Below, piece by piece: positions 54,398 through 62,500 of a stretch of 64,000 nucleotides of DNA (within the stretch, counting starts at the first letter, position 1; the number at the start of each line of letters is the position of its first letter). The notes under the pieces were generated by a model. It was not told the origin of the DNA. It made no database searches and worked only from the letters and a program-made list of their open reading frames with translations. The stretch is from the NCBI GenBank assembly GCA_902477915.1, contig CABSJA010000003.1, positions 5,051 to 69,050 on the forward strand, read 5' to 3'. This DNA comes from an uncultured Veillonella sp. (GTDB taxonomy: Bacteria > Bacillota > Negativicutes > Veillonellales > Veillonellaceae). The position numbers and the translations under genes are program-made.

Positions 54398-55674
54398 TCT
54401 TTTAGCTTTCTTTTATCAACTTTTGAGCATTCTGTAAGAGGTAACATAGGAATAGAGTAGATAGATTTTGGCCATTCTATGGAAGGTCTATGATGCCGAA
54501 TTGTTTCCATAACATCGGCTACTAGAACATTATCCTCCAACACCATATACGCTACAAAATCTTCCCCTTTTACATCATCTATGATATCGATAATAGCTAC
54601 TTCTGAGACACCATCTATAGATTGCAAATAAGTTTCCATGGAGGGAATAGATATTTTATAGCCCCCCTTGTTTACCACATCGCCTTGTCGCCCAGTAAAC
54701 ATAAGATACCCCTCTGTATCTATATAACCACAATCATTAACGGTATATGTATCGGAAATACCTTCAATATGATATTTTGTAGTTACATATATAACCCCAT
54801 CATCTGCTTTAATTCGGACCGTTGGGAATGGCCTGCCCACAGTGCCTTCTCGGTCTAGCCACTCTTTACCTGTGCAATAGGTTATATAGTTAAGCTCAGA
54901 AGCACCATAATACAGAATAAACTCCATATTAGGACATAGCTGTTGCAACTGCTCCATCAAATGACGATCAAGCACTTGTGAGCCAGCAATAATATAGTTA
55001 ATCGTAGATAATTTACATTTACAATGCCTTATGAGCAATCTAAGTTTTGTAGGAAGAGCATAGATATGATCTACTTCATATCTTTCAAGCAGCTCAATCC
55101 ATCGAGTAGGACGCAAGGAACTGGTAGTAACAATAGTCCCCCCTGCCCATAAGACAGCAACAACCATATTACTAACACCAGTAAAACTAAAGCTGCCTTG
55201 CAAAAAGATTTTTGTATCTTCATTTATATGAAAGATATTATTTTGAATATCAAAAAACTCTCGCCACGATTCCTCTTTTCTCCACAACGGTTTAGGACGC
55301 CCCGTAGTACCTGATGTAAGTACACCAAAATCAGTTAATGGCAACACGCCTTCATCAGCTATAATATGAGCTAATTCGTCTATATACTCAGTATCCATTT
55401 CATTATGGCATACCATAGGAATGTAACATCTATACAATGCACCTAACCATTGTACAAGTTGTTCTAAAAAGGATTGACTCTGAATTAAAAGAACTTTATT
55501 TTTTGCTGATTCTTTAACTTCAGTGAGATTTACTATATGACTAGTATCATCAATATCGATTGATAGAATAGCATCATATAGTTCACTATATGTATACTTT
55601 GTATCATCTATAATGAGAGCAATCTTATGAGGCTCTAATTCTTTATATTGTCGTAACCGTTCAATAATTGTCAT
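54379..55674 (-). CDS. AMP-forming acyl ligase, YhfT-like
   Basis: The 431-residue protein is an adenylate-forming enzyme with the P-loop LTSGTTGRPKP near residue 125, YYGASELNYIT near residue 255, FTGRQGDVVNKGG near residue 345 and the C-terminal KVDKRKLKEW with the catalytic lysine. It is somewhat short for the family. Its place after BioY and a thiolase matches the Bacillus yhfU-yhfT-yhfS biotin-regulated cluster as I recall it, so it may activate a fatty or dicarboxylic acid. It begins one base after the thiolase stop codon. Confidence 0.83.
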   Translation of the reverse strand: MTIIERLRQYKELEPHKIALIIDDTKYTYSELYDAILSIDIDDTSHIVNLTEVKESAKNKVLLIQSQSFLEQLVQWLGALYRCYIPMVCHNEMDTEYIDELAHIIADEGVLPLTDFGVLTSGTTGRPKPLWRKEESWREFFDIQNNIFHINEDTKIFLQGSFSFTGVSNMVVAVLWAGGTIVTTSSLRPTRWIELLERYEVDHIYALPTKLRLLIRHCKCKLSTINYIIAGSQVLDRHLMEQLQQLCPNMEFILYYGASELNYITYCTGKEWLDREGTVGRPFPTVRIKADDGVIYVTTKYHIEGISDTYTVNDCGYIDTEGYLMFTGRQGDVVNKGGYKISIPSMETYLQSIDGVSEVAIIDIIDDVKGEDFVAYMVLEDNVLVADVMETIRHHRPSIEWPKSIYSIPMLPLTECSKVDKRKLKEWYNKG

Positions 55675-55675
55675 T

Positions 55676-56782
55676 TTACATACGTTCCATAATCAAAGCA
55701 GTTCCTGTACCGCCTGCACCGGCAATAGCACACAAACCATAGCGACCATTACAAGATTCTAAAGCAGCCATACAATGAAGAGCTAATATAGCACCAGAAC
55801 AGCCATAAGGATGTCCATACGCTAAGGCACCACCCAATTTATTATATTTTTCTAAATGCTTGGGATAGGCCTTATTGAAGAGCACATCAATGATAGCAAA
55901 GGCTTCGTTCCACTCTACTACATCAATATCATCCATCGTTAGACCAGTGCGTTTTAAAATCGCTTCTGTGCTTTCTAAAGCTCCTTCTGGGCTAAACTGA
56001 GGATTTCCCGCCCAAGGCATAATACTATGAATTCTAAAGGGCCCTTTTTCATTAGATACGTATACAAAAGCCGCGCCATCATGAGTTAAACAAGCATTAC
56101 CTGCATTTGTAATAGAGTTCTTACCTAATAAGGGCTTCATCCTGGACAAGAGTTTTTCGTTCATTTTAGGTCTAATGCATTCATCAACACAGGCTTTGCC
56201 ATCGATGGTAATAGGCATAATGTAAGATTTCAAATGCGGATTATTTAAAGCTTCAGAAGCGCGTTTGTGACTACCAATAATATAGGGATATAAATCTTCC
56301 TTGAGTACATTATGTTTTTGAATCGTCCTCTCTGCCCCTTCTAACATAGCTAGAGGAGAACAATCGTTAGGGCTAAACTGAGCAACCTTATATAGGCCTT
56401 CACGATTATCACCAGCTGCATACATCCTATCGGGCTGTAATGAAGAACTTTCAATACCACCAGCAATAGCCGAATCCATAACACCTGATGCAATATGTGT
56501 ATAGGCCATCTCAATACTCATCAAGGCTGATGCACATTGCATATCTACGGTAATCGCAGGAACAGAATTCGGTAAATTAGTCATGAGCCCCATAAGGCGA
56601 CCAATATTCCCACCTGTACCAACTGCATTACCACAAAAGATCCCATCCACTTGTGAAATATCATAACGATTGATTAATTCATTAATGAGTTGAGCTCCTA
56701 ACATTTCAGGTCTCATATTTCTATATTGTCCATTTAATACGCCTATAGGTATTCTAAGCCCACCATGAATATATACTGACAT
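55676..56782 (-). CDS. Thiolase (acetyl-CoA C-acyltransferase), YhfS-like
   Basis: The 368-residue thiolase has the nucleophilic Cys in DMQCASALMS near residue 85, the NEAFA segment near residue 290, GGALAYGHPYGCSGA near residue 325 with the catalytic His, and the second Cys in LCAIAGAGGTG. The start is the ATG at 56782 behind AGGAG; the frame stays open further upstream only through the bioY terminator. It joins or splits acyl-CoA units; which direction is used is unknown. Confidence 0.87.
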   Translation of the reverse strand: MSVYIHGGLRIPIGVLNGQYRNMRPEMLGAQLINELINRYDISQVDGIFCGNAVGTGGNIGRLMGLMTNLPNSVPAITVDMQCASALMSIEMAYTHIASGVMDSAIAGGIESSSLQPDRMYAAGDNREGLYKVAQFSPNDCSPLAMLEGAERTIQKHNVLKEDLYPYIIGSHKRASEALNNPHLKSYIMPITIDGKACVDECIRPKMNEKLLSRMKPLLGKNSITNAGNACLTHDGAAFVYVSNEKGPFRIHSIMPWAGNPQFSPEGALESTEAILKRTGLTMDDIDVVEWNEAFAIIDVLFNKAYPKHLEKYNKLGGALAYGHPYGCSGAILALHCMAALESCNGRYGLCAIAGAGGTGTALIMERM

Positions 56783-56806
56783 ATTAGCTCCTATAAGAAA
56801 ATGCAG

Positions 56807-56836
56807 AAAAGAGGCATCCCAAGGAATGCCTCTTTT
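56807..56836 (-). terminator. Hairpin between bioY and the thiolase gene
   Basis: AAAAGAGGCAT and ATGCCTCTTTT form an 11-base perfect stem with an eight-base loop, 12 bases after bioY. The stem ends in T residues on the minus strand. It may make bioY transcripts more abundant than the rest of the operon. Confidence 0.75.
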
Positions 56837-56848
56837 CATTATTACATT

Positions 56849-57361
56849 CTAAATTTTAATTTTAGTTGCTAACCAAGAAGCAACGAGACATTTTACAATA
56901 TCCCCAGGAATGAATGGGAACATTACTACAGGCAATGCCGCCCAAAGTTCAGTTTTTGTTACAATCATAAAGCCTGCAACGCCAAATAGATATACTACAG
57001 GAATAGTAATTACAAGAGAACGCCATGCATAAGAGAAAAAGCTCTTCTTAGAACCTTTGAATACGCTTAATAATGTATAAGCTATTGGCCAAGAGAAGAT
57101 AAAGCCCCCTGTTGGTCCTAATAATTTACCAAGACCTGCTGTGCCACCAACGAATACTGGTAAACCTACAGCACCAAGTAAAACGTAAATGATAAATACA
57201 ATAAATGCATCCTTTGGTTGCAATAATAGACCTGTTAATGTAGCCACCAAAGTCAATGCAGTTACCATGGCCGGACTAAATGGCAATGGGAAAGAAATAT
57301 ATGCTGAAATACATAATAAGGCTGTTAATAAAGCCATTTTTGTTAAACGTCTTGCTTCCAT
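56849..57361 (-). CDS. bioY: Biotin transporter BioY
   Basis: BioY is the substrate-binding membrane subunit of biotin ECF transporters. The 170-residue protein has six hydrophobic helices and BioY features such as the N-terminal MALLTALLCISAYISFPLPF, LLGAVGLPVFVGGTAGLGKLLGPTGGFI-like sequence in the middle and PGDIVKCLVA near the end. It follows the hot-dog protein gene by eight bases. No ECF ATPase or BioN gene is in the window. Confidence 0.95.
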   Translation of the reverse strand: MEARRLTKMALLTALLCISAYISFPLPFSPAMVTALTLVATLTGLLLQPKDAFIVFIIYVLLGAVGLPVFVGGTAGLGKLLGPTGGFIFSWPIAYTLLSVFKGSKKSFFSYAWRSLVITIPVVYLFGVAGFMIVTKTELWAALPVVMFPFIPGDIVKCLVASWLATKIKI

Positions 57362-57369
57362 AATTACCT

Positions 57370-57936
57370 CTAACTAATACATCTTTGTTTTAAAGATGTT
57401 AAATCTTCATTTTCACCAAAAAAAGTAGCCGAAAAAGCTAATGTATCACCTATATACCCTTCTACTTGAGCATCTTCAGAATTTTCCACCAAAGTTACCT
57501 GATCATCTGCAATAACGGGTGCATGAAAATAAATAGCCATCTGCTGCGCAGATTTACTAATATTCCAATAATTCCATAAATTTTCTAGAATCATACAACC
57601 CGGTACCACATAGGGTGCTTCTCGATGAATCTCATTAGTATCATTAATATCGTTTACAAATCGTATTATATCGTCCTTAGAAAAAGATATAGTACGGTCG
57701 TTTTTCTCTTGATGAATTGTAGAACGGATACGAAAATGTTTCGGTACCGGTCGTAAATCAACAATTAAAAAGCCTGATTTATCTAGAATACCAACCGTAG
57801 TAGTTTTAGCAACTTGATATAAAATACCACAGATAGATTGATCACTACCCGAAGCATCATAATGCATATGCTTAATAACACTATGCCCTGGTAATCCAAA
57901 ATCATTATTACACAATGTTGTAAAGAGCGATCTCAT
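57370..57936 (-). CDS. Hot-dog-fold protein, MaoC-like
   Basis: I do not recognise this 188-residue protein as a named family. Residues about 84-120 (FSKDDIIRFVNDINDTNEIH) match the pattern of MaoC-type hydratases, where D-x-N-x-I-H holds catalytic residues, followed by VPGCMILENLW. The first 70 residues may be a second, degenerate half. It is the first gene of the BioY operon, so a role in acyl or biotin-precursor metabolism is an inference. Confidence 0.62.
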   Translation of the reverse strand: MRSLFTTLCNNDFGLPGHSVIKHMHYDASGSDQSICGILYQVAKTTTVGILDKSGFLIVDLRPVPKHFRIRSTIHQEKNDRTISFSKDDIIRFVNDINDTNEIHREAPYVVPGCMILENLWNYWNISKSAQQMAIYFHAPVIADDQVTLVENSEDAQVEGYIGDTLAFSATFFGENEDLTSLKQRCIS

Positions 57937-57969
57937 ATAATCACAGTCCTTTATTTATTCAATAAATTG

Positions 57970-57998
57970 ATTATAATCAACATTATTTTATTAGTCAA
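57970..57998 (-). promoter_or_regulatory. Promoter of the BioY operon
   Basis: TTGACT (57993-57998) and a perfect TATAAT (57970-57975) on the minus strand are 17 bases apart. Transcription would start near 57963, about 27 bases before the hot-dog gene. Its -35 box overlaps an inverted repeat. Confidence 0.8.
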
Positions 57999-58022
57999 CA
58001 AAATCACATCCGATTTGTTGAC
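57994..58022. promoter_or_regulatory. BirA-like operator candidate
   Basis: GTCAAC (57994-57999) and GTTGAC (58017-58022) form an inverted repeat with a 17-base spacer; the pairing extends inward through CAAA/TTTG. Outer bases read ATTGTCAAC and GTTGACTAA on the minus strand. This resembles the GTTAAC-spacer-GTTAAC layout of biotin operators and covers the -35 box. Confidence 0.6.
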
Positions 58023-58050
58023 AATAATGCAAAAATATCGCTACCAATTA

Positions 58051-58082
58051 AAAGAACCTATGGTAACATCCACAGGTTCTTT
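58051..58082 (-). terminator. Terminator after galU
   Basis: AAAGAACCT and AGGTTCTTT pair, with a further TGG/CCA inside, about 23 bases after the galU stop codon. T residues follow on the minus strand. Confidence 0.8.
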
Positions 58083-58104
58083 CTTATATACATATATAGC
58101 TTCA

Positions 58105-58968
58105 CTATTTAAGGTCTAGTTCTTTCAAATATGCTTTGAAGTTCTCACCTAACTCTTCATTACGAAGGGCATACTCAACAGTAGCTTTCAAGTAACCTAA
58201 TTTATCGCCTGTATCGTAACGAATACCTTCATAAGCTAATGCATACGTATCGGTTTTAGATGCTGCTAGAGCATCAGTTAATTGAACTTCATTACCTACG
58301 CCTGGTTTTGTATTTTCTAAAATATTGAAAATATCTGGCGTTAAAATGTAACGACCTAATACTGCTAGTCTAGATGGTGCATCTTCTTTTTTTGGTTTTT
58401 CTACCAAATTATGAACGCGATATAAATTATCCGCTAATGCTTCACCAGATACAATGCCATAAGAGCTAACTTTATCTTCAGGTACAAATTGAGCCCCTAA
58501 GATAATACCAGGATGTTCATCGTAACACTCAATTAACTGTTTAAGGCATGGATTTTCAGGATTATATACAATATCATCACCAAGCAATACAGCAAATGGT
58601 TCATCACCAATAAAGGCTTTTGCACATAGTACAGCATCGCCAAGACCACGAGGAGCTTTTTGACGAATAAAGTGAACTTTAATATCTGCTAAGTCTTTAA
58701 TCATAGCCAATTGTTTATTTTTACCTTGGCTTTGTAAAAGCAATTCTAGTTCCACACTGCTATCAAAATGATCTTCAATAGCGCGTTTATTACGGCCTGT
58801 AATGATTAGGATCTCTTCAATACCAGAATCTAATGCTTCTTTTACAATATATTGGATAGCAGGTGTATCCACGATAGGAAGCATTTCCTTTGGTTGTGCT
58901 TTAGTAGCTGGTAAGAAGCGTGTACCAAAGCCAGCTGCTGGAATAACGGCTTTTCTAATACGTTGCAT
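58105..58968 (-). CDS. galU: UTP-glucose-1-phosphate uridylyltransferase
   Basis: GalU makes UDP-glucose, the start of both the GalE and Ugd pathways in this window. The 287-residue protein has AVIPAAGFGTRFLPATKAQPKEMLP at residues about 7-31, with the nucleotide-binding GxGTRF, and the later KPKKEDAPS and YDTGDKLGY segments typical of GalU. It lies 13 bases after the LptD-like gene. Confidence 0.96.
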   Translation of the reverse strand: MQRIRKAVIPAAGFGTRFLPATKAQPKEMLPIVDTPAIQYIVKEALDSGIEEILIITGRNKRAIEDHFDSSVELELLLQSQGKNKQLAMIKDLADIKVHFIRQKAPRGLGDAVLCAKAFIGDEPFAVLLGDDIVYNPENPCLKQLIECYDEHPGIILGAQFVPEDKVSSYGIVSGEALADNLYRVHNLVEKPKKEDAPSRLAVLGRYILTPDIFNILENTKPGVGNEVQLTDALAASKTDTYALAYEGIRYDTGDKLGYLKATVEYALRNEELGENFKAYLKELDLK

Positions 58969-58981
58969 AGTTATCTCCTAA

Positions 58982-60535
58982 TTAAAAGTCTTTGCCAACA
59001 AATTTGATTTTCCATTGATCATTATTGCTTCTATGTGCATCCTTATAAGTTAAGTACAAGTCAAAGGAATGTAAATCACGATGCCATGTATAATATACAG
59101 AGTCTATCTGACCACTCATCATATTTGTTTTAACACTTACAGACACATCATCTAAGCGAGTCAATTTATAGTTACCGCCATAGATGAGCTCTTTAGGAAG
59201 CTCTGTAGTATCAAATCGATATGGAGAGTTATTATAAGAAATATTACGTTGATTATAGCTAACCCATACATTAGCACGATTTCCCACTTTAGAGCGGAAT
59301 CTAGCGCCCCAGTAAGGCATGCTACGAATCGTGCCATCGTAACCATAGTAGTCGCGTTGGTAACCGCCCAAGAAGCGTAAATCGGCATTTTTGCCAAGCT
59401 TAATTGGATCATGAGATATTTCTGTATAGTATTCCTTATGGGAACCTTTTACAGAACCTTCTTTCCAATAACCGGCATTAACGCCACCGCGTACAGTTAC
59501 TGGTGATTTACCCACATGATACGTATGAGTATCTAAACGGGCCTCACCAATCTTTTCAACCCATACCGTTTCATCATTATATTCATTAGATTCTTTACTG
59601 TACCCAATTGACGCAGTAGCCCAAGGCAAGTAGTGTCTATAACCAACTTTTGGTTTAAAGCCTGATTTTGAATACCAGCGATAATCGATATAAGCTTCAC
59701 CATGCTTACCAATTGGATAATCAGTACTACCATGCAAGCCAAGTCCATCATCACTACTATATGTAGGCTTTGGAACTAATGAGAATATACTGAATTTTCC
59801 TTCTTTATCATGACGCAAGGACGCTGTATAAGAAGGTAAAGATAAAACCTTAAAGTTTTTAATGTAGAAAGACGGTTTTTTAATAATGACTTTATCGCCA
59901 GGATACACCTTGATATCTTGACCTTCTACACGATAATCTGGTGTATGTTTAAAGGCCATCGCATGTTTTGTGGTAACCATGCCTTTATCCATATGACCAG
60001 TTTCACCATCAAATGTAGCATTTTGCCCCTTCACATAGTAAGGATCATTCCAACCAAACGCTTGGTCAGCTGTAAAATGACGGTCACTAGTCCGATATGT
60101 CATATTTTGACCTGTAATATCCTTTGTTTTACCGCCATTTTCCAAAAAGCGATACCCACCAACAGTACGGTATTCTGTAGTTTTTGTATTACCTTCTATA
60201 CGTGGTGCCATCAAGGTTTGATTACCTTGAGTCACTACTACATCACCTTGTGCATATACATCACCAGTGGACCCAGTATAGGACATTTTATCTGCATCAA
60301 TACGAGTCGGCAATTGTTCTGTAGGTTGATCAGACTTTGCCTTTTCACCACGACGTACAACACGGATATTACTATTTTCAGGTGTAGATGCTTTAGAGAT
60401 TTCTCCAAGATAGGATTGATCAACGCTATCCAATTGATCTTGATATACCGTGGTTGACTCTGTAGCAGCCCATACTGGTTGTGCTAAACAGAAAACACAT
60501 GCCGCTGCCAGCCATTGTACTTTACGTTTCCTCAT
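58982..60535 (-). CDS. LptD/OstA-like outer-membrane protein, short form
   Basis: The 517-residue protein has a signal peptide (cut near PVWA-ATES) and a periplasmic OstA-type beta-jellyroll region at about residues 75-215 with repeated patterns (ADKMSYTGSTGDVYAQGDVVV). From about residue 240 an alternating, aromatic-rich sequence follows, as expected for a beta-barrel. LptD delivers lipopolysaccharide to the outer membrane; this protein is well below the usual 700-800 residues, so it may be a reduced barrel or a relative with another role. It lies between the repeat protein and galU. Confidence 0.75.
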   Translation of the reverse strand: MRKRKVQWLAAACVFCLAQPVWAATESTTVYQDQLDSVDQSYLGEISKASTPENSNIRVVRRGEKAKSDQPTEQLPTRIDADKMSYTGSTGDVYAQGDVVVTQGNQTLMAPRIEGNTKTTEYRTVGGYRFLENGGKTKDITGQNMTYRTSDRHFTADQAFGWNDPYYVKGQNATFDGETGHMDKGMVTTKHAMAFKHTPDYRVEGQDIKVYPGDKVIIKKPSFYIKNFKVLSLPSYTASLRHDKEGKFSIFSLVPKPTYSSDDGLGLHGSTDYPIGKHGEAYIDYRWYSKSGFKPKVGYRHYLPWATASIGYSKESNEYNDETVWVEKIGEARLDTHTYHVGKSPVTVRGGVNAGYWKEGSVKGSHKEYYTEISHDPIKLGKNADLRFLGGYQRDYYGYDGTIRSMPYWGARFRSKVGNRANVWVSYNQRNISYNNSPYRFDTTELPKELIYGGNYKLTRLDDVSVSVKTNMMSGQIDSVYYTWHRDLHSFDLYLTYKDAHRSNNDQWKIKFVGKDF

Positions 60536-60572
60536 GGTTACTAGAACTCCTCTTGCTTTAAGAATTTGTTAA

Positions 60573-61691
60573 TTATTGATTACGCTTTACAACTACGATA
60601 GGTTGAGAAACATTTTCTACCGGTTCTTCTTGTTCTTCTACTGCTGCTGGTTCCTCTGTTGTTGTTTCATTTTCATCAACAGCTGCTTCATTAGTGTCTA
60701 CAGTCCCTTCAGATTCATCAGCCGTATTAGGTACAGTTACTGCTTCAGCCAATTCATCATCACTGTGAGCCAAACCATCACCACCAATTACAAGACCTTG
60801 AATTGTAACAGAATCTTGAGGTTGTACATAAATGGTTGCACCAGCAGGGTATTCAATATTTTTACCCTTAACAAAGGCACCACCTACTAAGCCTACTGGT
60901 CCAAGTAAAACAGCACCAGCTACGGATGCACCAGCTGCTTTAACTTCACTGCGAGTTTTATCCTTAGCTTCTTTACCTTGTACTGCAGTAAATTCAGTAC
61001 CATCAATAGCAGGGATTGTGTCAAATGTGATGTCTAATACACCATTACGACCAAAGGAACGAGCCTTTTTCAAGGATGTAATTGTACCAGATCCTACTGT
61101 ACCTGCAGGTACCAATAACACATTGCCATCCATTACATTTTCAGCTACTGTGAAAGCAACAGTGTCGCCTTCATGGCTAGTTTTAGAAGAAACAGCGTCA
61201 TTCAAGGTAACTTTGAAGACTTGGTTGCCAGCTAATGTACCAACTTGGTTAGTAAGCGTTACATTGCTACCATATACTTTTGTTTTCAAAGAAATGATAC
61301 GTTTTTGTAAAGAGCCGCTACCAATACGACCATTAACGCTACGTTCCATCTTTTCTACGCGATCTACAAGAGAACCTGCGTTAATGCTATTTTGATATGT
61401 ATATTCAAGTGCGTCCATTTCTTCGCGCAAAGAAATGTTTGTGCCACTACCTTCTACGGAGTTATAGAGGGAATCGACACGTTTACTCAATGTCGCAGAA
61501 TTGCCATTGAAACCAGTACCATACACGGTTTCGTCAAGTTGATTAATGCGGTCCACTACAGCACCATCTTGTACTGCGCCATATACAGTAGTTTCCAAAA
61601 CATTTGTTTTCTCTGTAACTGTGCCAGGAGCAGCAAATGCAGTGCCTGAAATCAAGGATGCCATTAAAAGTGTAAGTACTTGCTTCTTCAT
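60573..61691 (-). CDS. Exported protein with six short L-E-x-x-V-Y-G repeats
   Basis: I do not recognise this 372-residue protein. It has a signal peptide (GTAFA-APG), then six tandem repeats of 19-23 residues in residues 32-155 (for example LETTVYG...VVDRINQ, LDETVYGTG...LSKRVDS, MERSVNGRIGSGSLQKR). A beta-rich domain follows at about 160-290 (VAFTVAE, LLVPAGTVGSGTIT), then a Gly/Ala-rich hydrophobic stretch and an acidic Glu/Thr-rich tail. Such repeats may form a coiled structure. The start is the ATG at 61691 behind GGAGG. It shares an operon with the LptD-like gene, suggesting an envelope role. Confidence 0.75.
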   Translation of the reverse strand: MKKQVLTLLMASLISGTAFAAPGTVTEKTNVLETTVYGAVQDGAVVDRINQLDETVYGTGFNGNSATLSKRVDSLYNSVEGSGTNISLREEMDALEYTYQNSINAGSLVDRVEKMERSVNGRIGSGSLQKRIISLKTKVYGSNVTLTNQVGTLAGNQVFKVTLNDAVSSKTSHEGDTVAFTVAENVMDGNVLLVPAGTVGSGTITSLKKARSFGRNGVLDITFDTIPAIDGTEFTAVQGKEAKDKTRSEVKAAGASVAGAVLLGPVGLVGGAFVKGKNIEYPAGATIYVQPQDSVTIQGLVIGGDGLAHSDDELAEAVTVPNTADESEGTVDTNEAAVDENETTTEEPAAVEEQEEPVENVSQPIVVVKRNQ

Positions 61692-61714
61692 AAATTCCTC
61701 CACAACGTATCTAA

Positions 61715-61731
61715 TGTATAACTGTTATACA
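61715..61731. promoter_or_regulatory. Perfect 8-base inverted repeat upstream of the repeat-protein operon
   Basis: TGTATAACTGTTATACA is a perfect eight-base inverted repeat with a single central base. It lies between the preceding terminator and the ATG at 61691, where a repressor or activator would bind. No matching regulator is known to me. Confidence 0.45.
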
Positions 61732-61734
61732 ACA

Positions 61735-61766
61735 GAATAAGCACGGGCCTAAGACCGTGCTTATTC
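61735..61766 (-). terminator. Hairpin after the 148-residue exported protein gene
   Basis: GAATAAGCACGG and CCGTGCTTATTC form a 12-base perfect stem with an eight-base loop, about 33 bases after the stop codon. The T tract is weak but the stem is strong. Confidence 0.75.
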
Positions 61767-61799
61767 CCTGAGTCTACTATTTTATATGCTCAGTGGCCA

Positions 61800-62246
61800 T
61801 TAAATTTTCAAATCGATAATCGCAGATACACCTACGCCTTGAACACGAGATGCACCAACTGGGTTTGTGCTATCAACAGGTACTAAACCTTTAACACGAA
61901 CCATGCCGTTAAAGCTACCTTCTACTTGGGCAACAGCTTTAACTTGTTCAATGCTAGATGCAGGACCAGTAACTTGAGCAGCACCGATATAACCTTTTGT
62001 ACCGATACTGATGATAGGTACAACTTTAGTTGTATATTCTGTGCTTAAGTTATTTTGTTTCAATAATTTATTCAAGAAAGAGTCAATTTGTGGACCGAAT
62101 TTGTTGATAACAATACCGATACCACCAATTTTAGCTGCACCGCCAAGAATACTGCTAAGGCCACCAGCTTGAGTAGTCAAGATACCGCCAAATGCAGTTG
62201 TAGTTAAACAAATCCCTAGAACAGCTGTAATAATCTTCTTTTTCAT
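61800..62246 (-). CDS. Small exported protein of unknown function
   Basis: The 148-residue protein begins with a signal peptide (MKKKIITAVLGICLTTTAFG), followed by a Gly-rich segment, a short helical part (FLNKLLKQNN) and a beta-rich C-terminal half with several Val/Gly repeats (YIGAAQVTGP, MVRVKGLVP, RVQGVGVSAI). I do not recognise the family. The start follows AGGAGG. It is a single gene between two intergenic regions, next to outer-membrane genes. Confidence 0.8.
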   Translation of the reverse strand: MKKKIITAVLGICLTTTAFGGILTTQAGGLSSILGGAAKIGGIGIVINKFGPQIDSFLNKLLKQNNLSTEYTTKVVPIISIGTKGYIGAAQVTGPASSIEQVKAVAQVEGSFNGMVRVKGLVPVDSTNPVGASRVQGVGVSAIIDLKI

Positions 62247-62270
62247 AATAAGCCTCCTATAGATACTTAT

Positions 62271-62276
62271 ATTTTA
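62271..62276 (-). promoter_or_regulatory. Extended -10 promoter candidate for the small exported protein gene
   Basis: TGTTAAAAT on the minus strand gives a -10 (TAAAAT) with TGn extension 25 bases before the ATG. The -35 is unclear. The rest of the gap up to hypE (62277-62500) shows no gene and no clear hairpin. Confidence 0.4.
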
Positions 62277-62500
62277 ACAAATTCTATACATAGATTCTAG
62301 TGAAAGTATAAGAACTTACACATAAAGATACTAGCATTGTATAAAAGTCCGATGAACAATCAATGAATTTTACACAACTTAATTTAATGCTACCATCATA
62401 AAGAATTAGTGTCAATATCAAGTCTAACTCATACTCTATAGGCACAAAATAGTTCTTACCTTTACATATCTTTAAGACTTAGAGAAACTCAATTATATAA

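Noticed and set aside
57370..58104. Riboswitch in front of the BioY operon
   Set aside because: The predicted leader is only about 27 bases, too short for a riboswitch; the inverted repeat upstream fits an operator better.
59918..60457. Plus-strand open frame of 179 codons opposite the LptD-like gene
   Set aside because: The Cys/Ile/Thr-rich product is typical of an antisense frame; the opposite strand has a signal peptide and OstA patterns.
60832..61395. Plus-strand open frame of 187 codons opposite the repeat protein
   Set aside because: Antisense shadow; the minus-strand gene has a good ribosome site, signal peptide and repeats.
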